NCBI GenBank assembly: GCA_900542305.1
Contig: UQMU01000031.1
Span: 1 to 25,670 of the forward strand
Length of the DNA stretch: 25,670 bases
Source of the DNA: an uncultured Collinsella sp.
GTDB taxonomy: Bacteria > Actinomycetota > Coriobacteriia > Coriobacteriales > Coriobacteriaceae
Reading direction: 5' to 3'
Notes under the pieces: generated by a model
Told to the model about the DNA's origin: nothing
Database searches by the model: none
The model's input: the letters and a program-made list of their open reading frames with translations, nothing else
Part shown: positions 15,663-23,652 of the stretch, in pieces
Layout of the letters: every line of letters begins with the position of its first letter
How positions within the stretch are numbered: position 1 is the stretch's first letter
Made by a program: the position numbers and the translations under genes

Positions 15663-16502
15663 ATGGCGATCTATGTGACATCCGATGCTCACGGGCACGT
15701 GCGTGCGCTTGACGAGGCCCTGTCCAAGATTTCGCTGGCGTCCGACGATACGCTGTACGTGCTGGGCGACATGATCGATCGCGGGCCCGATCCGGTTGGC
15801 GTTATTAAGCTCGTGCGCTCGCTACCCAACGCTCGCGTGCTCAAGGGCAATCACGAGCAGATCATGCTCGACGCGATCATTGGCCAAGATCCGCTTGATG
15901 CCGAGACCTGGGATATCAACGGCGGTTGGACTACCCGTCAGCAGCTCAACGACATGGAATTCGAGGCGTACGAGGAGCTCGTGCGTTGGATGGCGACGCT
16001 GCCGCTCTATGCGGTGGCCGAGACTGACGAGCGTCCGTACCTGCTGGTACATGCCGGCATCCAGACCGAGGCAGCGCGGGCGTTTTTGCTTGAACATGGG
16101 GTTGATTGTGCCGATGGTGCGGGGGCGGTGGATGCCGATCGCGAGCTGCTGCAGCAGATGCTTGCCGTGCAGTCGTCCGATGACTTGCTGTGGATTCGTC
16201 ACGGCTATTGGGATTCGCCGACGGGGCTGCTCTCTGCCGAGGGCAAGGGCCCGATCGTGGTGAGCGGCCACACGCCCACGGTGTCGCTCGGGCGTTATTG
16301 CGAGGTCGGCGGCCTGGCGGGGCTCGACGAGGAGTCGGGCCGCGGGCAGATCGTGCGCTTGGGTGGCGAGGATGCCGCCGGTGTGCCCGATCGCATCGAC
16401 ATCGACTGCGCCGCCGCCACCGGGTCGGAGTTTGGCCGTGTGGGCATCCTGCGCCTAGACGACGGGGCTGAGTTCTACGCGAACATCAACCCGGGCGAAT
16501 AA
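15663..16502 (+). CDS. Metallophosphoesterase (PPP-type serine/threonine phosphatase / ApaH-like)
   Basis: This 279-residue cytoplasmic protein has the complete calcineurin-like metallophosphoesterase motif set: SDAHGH (D8, H10), GDMIDRGP (35-42), GNHE (62-65), HAG (H130) and GHTP (202-205). The motif spacing resembles bacterial PPP phosphatases such as PrpA/PrpE and diadenosine tetraphosphatase ApaH. Dimetal phosphate-ester hydrolysis is expected; the substrate (phosphoprotein or dinucleotide) is not resolved. The region at about 215-260 is an acidic, Gly-rich insertion. ATG 15663 has AGGGAAAGG upstream. Confidence 0.88.
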   Translation: MAIYVTSDAHGHVRALDEALSKISLASDDTLYVLGDMIDRGPDPVGVIKLVRSLPNARVLKGNHEQIMLDAIIGQDPLDAETWDINGGWTTRQQLNDMEFEAYEELVRWMATLPLYAVAETDERPYLLVHAGIQTEAARAFLLEHGVDCADGAGAVDADRELLQQMLAVQSSDDLLWIRHGYWDSPTGLLSAEGKGPIVVSGHTPTVSLGRYCEVGGLAGLDEESGRGQIVRLGGEDAAGVPDRIDIDCAAATGSEFGRVGILRLDDGAEFYANINPGE

Positions 16503-16506
16503 TCGG

Positions 16507-16558
16507 TGCAAAGGGTAGTTAATTACGGACGGGGCTTTTTTGACTACTTTTGCCCTTC
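16507..16558. terminator. Imperfect terminator after the phosphoesterase gene
   Basis: GCAAAGGGTAGT and ACTACTTTTGC pair with small bulges around a loop containing GGACGGGGC and TTTTTT. It begins just after the stop codon at 16502. Confidence 0.4.
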
Positions 16559-16565
16559 TGCCCAT

Positions 16566-16605
16566 CAAATGATTTTTCTGGGACGGGGATTAAACAATCA
16601 TTTGG
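16566..16605. repeat. Short palindrome with GGGACGGGGATT loop
   Basis: CAAATGATT (16566-16574) and AATCATTTG (16597-16605) pair perfectly. The loop contains GGGACGGGGATTAAAC. It adjoins repeat copy B and may be one of several small dispersed palindromes in this genome. Confidence 0.6.
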
Positions 16606-16610
16606 CTGCC

Positions 16611-16787
16611 CGCTGGCTAAGTGAGTAGACTTTTTTGGAAATGCCGAGCACCCAACATATTTGCCTCAATAAAACCGCAGGTCACAGATTTGTGGTTTGT
16701 CGGTGTGGTCGGGGATTCGGTAAAAGTCTACTCACTTAGTTTTGCGTGATGCATATTGTCCGCAATGAGACCCCAGTCGGGGTGATT
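16611..16787. repeat. Structured intergenic repeat, copy B (177 bp)
   Basis: This is the partner of 13121-13297, in the same orientation and 3,490 bp away. Here the terminal arms CTAAGTGAGTAGACTTTT (16617-16634) and AAAAGTCTACTCACTTAG (16722-16739) are perfectly complementary over 18 bp. An inner AAACC.CA / TG.GGTTT pair is also visible. Similarity continues past the right arm for 48 bp, including CCGCAATGAGACCCCAG. Weaker similarity runs about ten bases to the left. No target duplication or ORF is evident. Confidence 0.8.
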
Positions 16788-16820
16788 CCATCGCAAATTC
16801 CGGTGACCGGGGGCAGTAAA

Positions 16821-18394
16821 TTAGGCGCCGTATGGGTTGCGGTCGCGTTCGATGCGTTGGCGGATGTGGGCGTACTCGATAATCAGTAGCACCAGGAGTA
16901 GGGCCATGATGGCTAGGTAGCTCACCACAGCGCCCATCAGACCCAGCAGCTTAATCAGGATCACCGGCAGCACCACGCTTACGGCGAAGCAGATCAGGTA
17001 GATCTTGGTGACGTCGCCGGCGTGGCGCAACACCGTGATGATGGCGTAGATAAAGTCGATTGCCGCGGTGACGCCGCCGGCAACAACCATCAGCAGCGCC
17101 AGCGTGCGGTAGCGCTCAAAGTTAAGGCCGTACATAAAGCTCATGATGGGGATGCCGGGGCCTGCCATAAATGCGGCGCATGCTCCGGTAATGACCACGA
17201 TCAGTGCCATAACGGCAATAATAATCAGGTCAAAGCGGCGACGCTTACGCGGATTCGCCCAAATGCTCGACAGACGCAGGAGCTGCGGTTTATAGATAAT
17301 CCAATGCTCAACAAAATGGCCTGCGCCGGAAAGAACAGTGCATTAAAGTACAGCTGATACTTGTAGGCCAGCGTGCCTTCCATTACAAACTTGGGCATGC
17401 TCTCGATAAGGTTGAACAGGAACAGCGCACCAAAAAGCGGGGCGCACTGGACAAACAGGTGGCCGACCTCGCGCAGGCTCACGCGGCACGATTTTTCGGT
17501 TTCGAGCAGGGCGAGCGGCGCGGTGACCAGCACGAGCGAGGCAATCGCGGCGATGCCCATGGCCATGGCCGCGATGGGCATGCTGCGCGTGAGGAACAGT
17601 GCCACGCTAAAGACCGCGATGACGCCGGCGGAGCGCAGCGTTTGACTCATGCCGGCCAAATAGAGCTTGTCGGCCTGCTGCAGGCGGCCCTCGTACACGT
17701 CGGCGATGCCGTCAATCACCTTATAGAGGTAGACGCCCAGGCCGATCGTGGCCATCTGCGCGTCATAGCCGCGGGCGCTGCTGTATACCAGTCCGCATGC
17801 CAGCGCGAGCGCTCCGCAAAGCCAGCGGTTGAGCTGGTAGGAGGCGAAGGAGGTTTTCTCGTCGATATCCGAGACCTGGAAATTGCGCACGCCGTAGTTG
17901 CACGCGATCATGATGAGCGTGCCGGTGACAAAGGCGATGGAGAACTTGCCGGCCTCCTCGGCGCCTACGAGCTGCGTCGACACAATGGTGAGCAGCGGAA
18001 ACGCTATACCCCATACGGCGGTGCCCAGGGTATTCCAAAGGTAGTCGCGACGGGTGGCGTGATCTTCGTATTCGGCTTCTTGCGTGGAGAAGCCGCCGCC
18101 GTAGACGGCTCCGAGCAGGCGGTTCCACCAGGCATTGACCATGCGGTGGATGGGGCCGGGCTGGCGATCGCGCTCGCGGCGACGGCGTGTGGCCTGGCTG
18201 CTGTCGGGACCGCCGGCGTTACGCTGGCTTAGCTCTTGGATGCGTGCGAGCTCCTCGGCGGTGTGCGATGCGGGGAACAGGCCGTTCTCGATGCGTCCGC
18301 CCTGCCCGTGCGCCCCGCCCGATACGGTGGGGTCGGCGACGCCGTTACGGCGGGCGATGGTGCGGCGGATGCTATCGAGGGGCATGATGCTCAA
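16821..18394 (-). pseudogene. Polysaccharide-type flippase (MOP superfamily), frameshifted
   Basis: Two open frames together make one flippase-like membrane protein of about 524 residues: a hydrophilic N-terminus (1-110) and then about 12 hydrophobic segments. The first frame (18394-17225) reads into ...AQAILLSIG and then becomes nonsense; the correct continuation (IYKPQLLRLSSIWANPRKRRRF) is in another frame, running to 16821. Adding one T at the TT read from 17299-17298 gives IGFIYKPQ and joins them. The product would resemble Wzx-like lipid-linked sugar exporters. The TTG start at 18394 has AAAGGA six bases upstream; an ATG lies three codons later. Loss of function, phase variation or a sequencing error are all possible. 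Confidence 0.8.
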
Positions 18395-18420
18395 GGCGAT
18401 TCCTTTCTCTTGCTGCGTCT

Positions 18421-18491
18421 AGTATAGTCGCGGTGGTGTCCATTCGTGTTTTTGAACAGGTTGTTCAATAATTTCGGCGGGCGGCTGTAAT
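18421..18491. promoter_or_regulatory. Divergent promoter region with perfect palindrome
   Basis: TTGAACAGGTTGTTCAA (18452-18468) is a perfect palindrome with seven-base arms around GGT. On the minus strand TATACT (18426-18421) is a -10 candidate for the flippase. On the plus strand TTGTTC (18461-18466) and TGTAAT (18486-18491) could be a weak lctP promoter with 19-bp spacing. The palindrome could control either gene. Confidence 0.4.
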
Positions 18492-18571
18492 TTGTCGGTA
18501 AACGTGCGGTATCCTGTTGAAGTTTTGTGACCCCCCGATGCCGCCCTCGCGGTACCAAGGAGTTTTTACCC

Positions 18572-20143
18572 ATGGATGTCGCTGCGTTTTTGCTGGCTCT
18601 TGTGCCGATCATCTGGCTCGTCGTGATGCTGCTGTGCTTTAAATGGCCGGCTTGGAAGGCCGCCATCGGTTCGTTTGTTCTTTCGTGCGTGCTCGCTTAT
18701 GCGTGGTGGCATTTGCCGGCGGCGCAGATAGCCACGGCCTCGCTCGAGGGCTTTTTGATGGCGCTGTGGCCCATCGTGTTGGTGATTATCGCCGCCGTCT
18801 TTACGTATAACCTGTGCGTGCGTACGGGCGCCATGGACGTGATCGGCAGCATGATTACCTCCATCAGCAGCGACCGCCGTTTGTTGGCGCTGCTCGTGGC
18901 TTGGTGCTTCGGCGGCTTTATGGAGGGCATGGCTGGCTTTGGCACTGCCGTTGCCATTCCCGCCGGCATGCTCGCGGGCCTTGGTTTTGAGGCCGTTCCC
19001 GCCGTGCTGATCTGCCTACTGGCCAACGGCGTGCCCACGCCCTACGGCTCCATTGGCATCCCCACGGTGTCCGTTGCCGACCTGGTGGGCCTGGATTCCC
19101 TGCATTTGGCGACCGTTCAGCTGGTGCAGCTCGCGCCCTTCTTTGTGGCGATGCCGCTGCTTATCGTGCTGGTTGCGGGCCGTGTCGCCGATGACCAAGG
19201 CAATGTTGCGAGCGTGAGCGAGCGTCTGCACGGCGTTGCCGGCGTGGCACTGCTTTCCGGTGTGTCCTTTGTAGGTGCGGCCCTGGTCGTTGCCATGTTT
19301 GTGGGTCCCGAGCTGGCCGTAGTCGTGGGCTCCATCGTGTCGCTCGCGCTGACTGCCGCGCTTGCCATGCGTGCCGAGAAGTTCGGCCACCTGGACGCGC
19401 GTTTCCATATGAATATCGAGGCCGGCGAACAGCTCACCGTTAAGTCGGCGCTTTCTGCCTGGTCGTGCTTCATCCTGATTTTTGTGCTGCTGCTGGGTAC
19501 CTCCAACCTGGTTCCCGTCGTGCACGCCGCGCTCGCGCCGTTTGCGAGTCACGTGCAGGTGTATTGCGGCGAGAACCCCGGTACGCTTACGTTTTCGTGG
19601 ATCAACACACCGGGTGTTTGGATCTTCCTGGCCGCGTTTATCGGCGGTGCGATTCAGGGCGCTTCGCCGCGTCTGATGGGCGAGGTGCTGGCCGCGACCG
19701 TCAAGCAGATGATGCCGACGGTAATCACGATGCTTTCGGTGCTGGGCTGCGCCAAGGTGATGGGCTATGCGGGCATGATCTCGTCGATCAGTGCGTTTTG
19801 CATTGCCGTCGCCGGTGGGCTGTACCCGATTCTGGCTCCGTGGATCGGTGCCGTCGGTGCGTTCGTGACCGGTTCTGGCACGTCCTCGGGCATGCTGTTT
19901 GGTCCCATTCAGAGCCAGGCCGCTTCGGCGCTGGGTGTGAGTGACTACTGGATGGTCGCGCTGAACGCCCTGGGTGTCGCCGCCGGTAAGATGATTTCGC
20001 CGCAGACCCTCGCCATTGGCCTTGCCGCCGTTCACGTGCGCGGTAAGGACGCCGAGCTTCTGGGCGCGGTGCTGCCCTACGCCGCCGGCATGCTGGTCCT
20101 CATGAGCGCCATTGCCATGCTCGGCCAAGGCCTGCCGCTGTAG
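18572..20143 (+). CDS. lctP: L-lactate permease family transporter
   Basis: This 523-residue inner-membrane protein has about 12-14 hydrophobic segments and the family blocks GFMEGMAGFGTAVAIPAGMLAGLGF (here at about 113-137), NGVPTPYGSIGIPT, GSGTSSGMLFGPIQSQAA and GKMISPQTLAIG. These are characteristic of LctP/LldP proteins, which take up lactate (and glycolate) with protons. Length matches the family (about 500-550). The ATG at 18572 has AAGGAG upstream; the frame is open 15 codons further but lacks a start signal there. The gene diverges from the flippase and precedes pckA. No lactate dehydrogenase gene lies beside it. Confidence 0.92.
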   Translation: MDVAAFLLALVPIIWLVVMLLCFKWPAWKAAIGSFVLSCVLAYAWWHLPAAQIATASLEGFLMALWPIVLVIIAAVFTYNLCVRTGAMDVIGSMITSISSDRRLLALLVAWCFGGFMEGMAGFGTAVAIPAGMLAGLGFEAVPAVLICLLANGVPTPYGSIGIPTVSVADLVGLDSLHLATVQLVQLAPFFVAMPLLIVLVAGRVADDQGNVASVSERLHGVAGVALLSGVSFVGAALVVAMFVGPELAVVVGSIVSLALTAALAMRAEKFGHLDARFHMNIEAGEQLTVKSALSAWSCFILIFVLLLGTSNLVPVVHAALAPFASHVQVYCGENPGTLTFSWINTPGVWIFLAAFIGGAIQGASPRLMGEVLAATVKQMMPTVITMLSVLGCAKVMGYAGMISSISAFCIAVAGGLYPILAPWIGAVGAFVTGSGTSSGMLFGPIQSQAASALGVSDYWMVALNALGVAAGKMISPQTLAIGLAAVHVRGKDAELLGAVLPYAAGMLVLMSAIAMLGQGLPL

Positions 20144-20202
20144 CCGCGACTAGGCCGCTTGCGTGCGATTTTTGACCGTTGAGCGGGCGCTTCGCCGTTG
20201 CC

Positions 20203-20232
20203 GCAAAAACGTTTTTGCATATCGGGTACAAC
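20203..20232 (+). promoter_or_regulatory. LacI-type palindrome and -10 box upstream of pckA
   Basis: GCAAAAACGTTTTTGC (20203-20218) is a perfect 16-bp palindrome with a central CG, the style of operators bound by LacI/GalR/CcpA-type proteins. TACAAC (20227-20232) nine bases downstream is a -10 candidate, so the palindrome covers the -35 position. pckA starts 60 bp after it. Confidence 0.5.
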
Positions 20233-20292
20233 GGGCTTTACGTGAGTAAAGTGCGTGCCGCGTCCACGTGTCGCGCTTTTAAAGGAGGCCCC

Positions 20293-21963
20293 ATGCCTGG
20301 TGTTACCCCTGCAGAAGTTCTATCCAACTTTGGCATTACGCTGGTCGAAGATCCCGCCGAGAACCAGCCCCGCCTGCTGGTTGACCTGCCGGCAGCCGAG
20401 CTCGTCGAGCATGCCATCCGCCGCAACGAAGGCCGCATGGCCTCCAACGGCGCACTCGTGATCGAGACGGGGGAGCGTACCGGACGTTCGCCCAACGACC
20501 GCTTTATCGTAGACACCCCCGATGTCCACGACAAGATTGCCTGGGGCGCCGTCAACCGCCCGCTGTCCGTCGAAAGCTACGAGGTTATCAAAGCCGGCAT
20601 CGTCGACTATCTCAACGAGCGCGATGTGTTCGTCACCCGCGGCATGGCCGGCGCCGACCGCAACCACACGCGCCGTCTGCTCGTCGCCTGCGAGCGTGCC
20701 AGCCAAGCGCTCTTCATTAAGCAGATGCTCGCCCGCCCGCTCGCCCGCGAAATCGCGCGCACCGGCGAGCCGGACTTCTGCGTGCTCGTCGCGCCGGGCT
20801 ACCAGTGCGATCCCGCTATCAAGGGCCTCAACTCCAGCGCCGCCGTGGTCATCAACTTCCAGGAGCGCGTGATTCTGGTCGCTGGCACCGGCTACTCCGG
20901 TGAGATCAAAAAGTCTATCTTCAGCGTCATGAATTACCTGCTGCCCGTTGAGGACGACGTACTGCCCATGCATTGCTCGGCCAGCATGGATCCCGTCACG
21001 CACGAGACCGCGGTGTTCTTTGGCCTGTCGGGCACCGGCAAGACCACGCTTTCGGCCAACCCCACGCGCCTACTGATCGGCGACGACGAGCACGGCTGGT
21101 CCGACATGGGCATCTTTAACGTCGAGGGCGGCTGCTACGCCAAGTGCGAGCGCCTGGACGCGTTCCACGAGCCCGAGATTTTCAACGCAGTTCGCTTTGG
21201 CGCCATCTGTGAAAACGTGGTACTCGATGAGAATCGCAAGCCTAACTACGACGACGTCTCGATCACGCACAATACGCGCGTGGCTTACCCTGTGGAGCAC
21301 ATTCCCAACGCGTGGACCAAGGGCATGGGTACCACCCCGAGCGTCGTGCTGTTCCTGACCTGCGATGCCTTTGGCGTGTTGCCGCCCATCTCACGCCTGA
21401 CGGCCGATGCCGCCATGTATCACTTTGTGACGGGCTTTACGGCCAAGATCCCCGGCACCGAGGTCGGCGTCACCGAGCCCACGCCCACGTTCTCCTCGCT
21501 GTTTGGCGAGCCGTTTATGCCGCTCGACCCCATGGTCTACGCTAAGATGCTCGGCGAGCGCATCGCCGACGGCCGCACGCGCGTCTACCTGGTCAACACC
21601 GGCTGGATTGGCGGCGGCTACGGCGTGGGTCATCGCATCGAGCTGGCCTACACGCGCTCACTGGTCGCTCGCGCCCTCGACGGCACTATCGAGGACAGCG
21701 AGTTTGTGCACGACGACATCTTTAACGTCGACATTCCCACCACGTGCCACGGCGTGCCCGACGGCATCCTGGTGCCGCGTCAGTACTGGCAAAGCACCGC
21801 GCGCTACGACGAGGCCGCGCACAACCTGGCTGTGATGTTCGAGGAGAACTTTGAGAAGAAGTACTCGCACCTGCCCGATTCCGTAAAGGCCGCCGGCCCG
21901 CACGCCCAGGTGCCCGCCGAGGCTCGTCACCGCGGCCGCGGCCTGCTGGGACTCCGCCACTAG
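20293..21963 (+). CDS. pckA: Phosphoenolpyruvate carboxykinase (ATP)
   Basis: This 556-residue cytoplasmic enzyme interconverts oxaloacetate plus ATP with phosphoenolpyruvate, CO2 and ADP. Motifs are RTGRSPNDRF (62-71), the P-loop FGLSGTGKTTLS (243-254) and the metal-site GDDEHGW (263-269), all of the ATP-dependent type, not the GTP type. YSGEIKKSIF (201-210) is also diagnostic. In fermenting anaerobes the enzyme often works toward oxaloacetate to feed succinate or aspartate. ATG 20293 is chosen because AAAGGAGG precedes it; the frame is open upstream through the palindrome. It is slightly longer than the usual 530-540 residues, mostly at its C-terminus. A palindromic repeat follows. Confidence 0.95.
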   Translation: MPGVTPAEVLSNFGITLVEDPAENQPRLLVDLPAAELVEHAIRRNEGRMASNGALVIETGERTGRSPNDRFIVDTPDVHDKIAWGAVNRPLSVESYEVIKAGIVDYLNERDVFVTRGMAGADRNHTRRLLVACERASQALFIKQMLARPLAREIARTGEPDFCVLVAPGYQCDPAIKGLNSSAAVVINFQERVILVAGTGYSGEIKKSIFSVMNYLLPVEDDVLPMHCSASMDPVTHETAVFFGLSGTGKTTLSANPTRLLIGDDEHGWSDMGIFNVEGGCYAKCERLDAFHEPEIFNAVRFGAICENVVLDENRKPNYDDVSITHNTRVAYPVEHIPNAWTKGMGTTPSVVLFLTCDAFGVLPPISRLTADAAMYHFVTGFTAKIPGTEVGVTEPTPTFSSLFGEPFMPLDPMVYAKMLGERIADGRTRVYLVNTGWIGGGYGVGHRIELAYTRSLVARALDGTIEDSEFVHDDIFNVDIPTTCHGVPDGILVPRQYWQSTARYDEAAHNLAVMFEENFEKKYSHLPDSVKAAGPHAQVPAEARHRGRGLLGLRH

Positions 21964-21978
21964 CGTCGCCTCAGACCC

Positions 21979-22019
21979 AAAACCACCATAAAGGGGACAG
22001 GCACCTTTTTGGTGGTTTT
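21979..22019. repeat. Palindromic intergenic repeat, copy 2
   Basis: Sixteen-base arms starting AAAACCACCATAAAGG pair with one mismatch across GGGACAGGC (21995-22003). The orientation is GGGGACAGGCACC. It begins 15 bp after the pckA stop and may terminate it. Confidence 0.9.
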
Positions 22020-22040
22020 ACTCGCGCGGATGACTCGGGT

Positions 22041-22150
22041 TACAATACGCCTGACATATCGCTCCCTTCTCCGGATGGGGGCAGCGTAAGCGCTCTTGTG
22101 GCGGCACCGTAGGACTTTGAAGGTGGCCGTCGTAAGGGCGCTTTTTGTTT
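22041..22150 (+). ncRNA. Structured leader or sRNA ending in a terminator
   Basis: TACAAT (22041-22046) is a -10 candidate. The RNA from about 22053 folds into hairpin A (CGCT...AGCG, 22060-22086). Hairpin B has arms AAGCGCTCTT (22088-22097) and AAGGGCGCTT (22134-22143) with an inner CGGCACC / GGTGGCCG stem. Hairpin B ends in TTTTTGTTT. This is a complete intrinsic terminator about 45 bp before the B3/B4 gene start, so it is either an attenuator for that gene or a free RNA of about 95 nt. I could not match it to a known riboswitch or T-box. Confidence 0.5.
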
Positions 22151-22190
22151 AGGCACCCGGGCTCGGGCGCATGCTATGAAGGGAGAGCAC

Positions 22191-22910
22191 ATGAAGAGCT
22201 TTATTGCCGAGGATTCGTTTTGGGAGCTATTTCCGCAGGCGGCTGTCGGTGTTGTGGTCGTAAAGGGCATGAAGCCCGCGGCTCAGATTCCTCAAGAGGA
22301 CGTGGACGCGATTGCGGCGTTGCTCGACCGCGCCAATATCGACGCGGAGCGTCATCTGACCAGCGATACTATCAGCGAGAACGCACCGGTCAAGGCATGG
22401 CGCGAGGCCTATCGTCTGTTCAAGACCAAGAAAGGCGCGCGCTGCTCGATCGAGAACTTGCTCAAACGCGTGCTCAAAGGCAAGCCGGTGGGCCACATTA
22501 CGCCCGCGGTGGATATCTACAACACGGTGTCGCTGACCTACGCGCTGCCCGTGGGGGGCGAGGATCTGCATGCGATCGAGGGAGACCTTCGCTTGAAGGT
22601 GACCGACGGTGGCGATGCATTCTTGCCGCTTGGCGAGGAGGCGGACGATCCGACGCTGCCCGGCGAGCTCGCCTACATCGATGATGCGGGCGCCGTGTGC
22701 CGCTGCTGGAACTGGCGCGACGGCGTTCGCACGGCGCTGTCCGACGATTCGGCCGATGCATTCTTGGCGATTGAGTGCGTGGAGCCCGAGCGGATGGGGG
22801 ATTGCCAGGCCGCGATCGATCGCCTAGCCGAGCTGCTCGAGCGCTATCTGGGAGCGACGGTTGTCGTTAAGACGCTTGTGACCCGCGACAATCCCTGTGT
22901 GGAGCTGTAG
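22191..22910 (+). CDS. B3/B4 tRNA-binding-domain protein
   Basis: This 239-residue cytoplasmic protein resembles standalone B3/B4 domain proteins, related to the B3/B4 domain of phenylalanyl-tRNA synthetase beta. The most typical part is SIENLLKRVLKGKPVGHITPAVDIYNTVSL (here about 87-116), followed by LPVGGEDLHAIEGDLRL and a C-terminal region ending VVVKTLVTRDNPCVEL. In the synthetase this domain edits mischarged tRNA; freestanding versions are thought to relate to tRNA or amino-acid binding, but their role is unclear. ATG 22191 has GGGAGAG upstream; an ATG at 22176 lies before that site. A hairpin leader precedes it and a palindromic repeat follows. Confidence 0.8.
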   Translation: MKSFIAEDSFWELFPQAAVGVVVVKGMKPAAQIPQEDVDAIAALLDRANIDAERHLTSDTISENAPVKAWREAYRLFKTKKGARCSIENLLKRVLKGKPVGHITPAVDIYNTVSLTYALPVGGEDLHAIEGDLRLKVTDGGDAFLPLGEEADDPTLPGELAYIDDAGAVCRCWNWRDGVRTALSDDSADAFLAIECVEPERMGDCQAAIDRLAELLERYLGATVVVKTLVTRDNPCVEL

Positions 22911-22938
22911 CGGCGTCTGCGGATCATGTTCGCCGGTC

Positions 22939-22979
22939 AAAACCACCACAAAGGTGCCTGTCCCCTTTGTGGTGGTTTT
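22939..22979. repeat. Palindromic intergenic repeat, copy 3
   Basis: Perfect 15-base arms AAAACCACCACAAAG and CTTTGTGGTGGTTTT enclose GTGCCTGTCCC. The orientation is opposite to copies 2 and 4. It is followed by TTTA and probably ends the B3/B4 transcript. Confidence 0.95.
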
Positions 22980-23019
22980 TATGTTGATGGGTTAACAAAT
23001 GGGGTATTTGGGTGCGGGT

Positions 23020-23038
23020 GTCGCCTTATGCGACTAAG
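23020..23038. promoter_or_regulatory. Nested palindromes upstream of the MarR gene
   Basis: GTCGC-CTTAT-GCGAC (23020-23034) is palindromic in its arms, and CTTA...TAAG (23025-23038) overlaps it. MarR-family genes often bind such sites in their own promoters. No clear -35/-10 pair was assigned. Confidence 0.25.
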
Positions 23039-23083
23039 ATGTTTACCCGTAAGCATTATGCAAGCGAAAGGCGGTCGTCTCCC

Positions 23084-23533
23084 ATGCAGCAGAACGACGA
23101 GACACGTTTCGAGGACTTTGTCGGACTGATCAGTGGGCTCTACAAGGAGATCCAGCGCATTAAGACATCCGAGGGCGCAAGGCTGGGCCTCAAGGGCTCC
23201 GACGTGATGTGCCTGTACTATCTTGAGCGCAGCAAGGACGGCCTGACTGGCGCTGACCTGGCTCGCATGGCAGGCGTGACCCGCGCCGCCGTCTCGCGTA
23301 CGCTCGCGCATCTGGAGGAGGGCGGCTACGTCGAGGTCGATGATTCGGGCGATGCCGCCGTTAAGTATCGTGCTCCGGTGCGCCTGACCGCTCTGGGCGG
23401 CGAGAGCATGAGCGAGGCGGACCGCATCATTCGCGAGGTGCTCGATACCACCGGTAAGGCTATGGGTGTGGAGCAGCGCGAGCAGATGTATGCGTCGCTG
23501 CGTACGATTCTCAACACCCTGCGCGAGATCTAA
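23084..23533 (+). CDS. MarR-family winged-helix transcriptional regulator
   Basis: This 149-residue DNA-binding protein has MarR-type architecture: an N-terminal helix (FEDFVGLISGLYKEIQRI), a winged helix at about 35-105 with GLTGADLARMAGVTRAAVSRTLAHLEEGGYV as helix-turn-helix (about 52-82) and a wing near VDDSGDAAVKYRAPVRLT, then dimerising C-terminal helices. Ligand unknown. ATG 23084 is taken, with GAAAGG about 12 bp upstream; spacing is long, so the start is less sure. The DegV gene follows 119 bp later in the same direction and could be co-regulated. Confidence 0.85.
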   Translation: MQQNDETRFEDFVGLISGLYKEIQRIKTSEGARLGLKGSDVMCLYYLERSKDGLTGADLARMAGVTRAAVSRTLAHLEEGGYVEVDDSGDAAVKYRAPVRLTALGGESMSEADRIIREVLDTTGKAMGVEQREQMYASLRTILNTLREI

Positions 23534-23652
23534 GGTCGCCAAGGCTTTTGCTTCCAATTAACAACTGCATAGTCCTGTTTGAGCGCGTATACCGTGCTGG
23601 GGCCTTGCTGTCAAAATTCCCTGCGCGGGACCTGCGCAAGAAAGGATTCGCT

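Noticed and set aside
22088..22143. T-box-like words (GCGGCACCG) in the leader of the B3/B4 gene
   Set aside because: The UGGN core is changed to CGGC, and from the -10 box there is too little room for a normal Stem I. A simple terminator hairpin explains the sequence.
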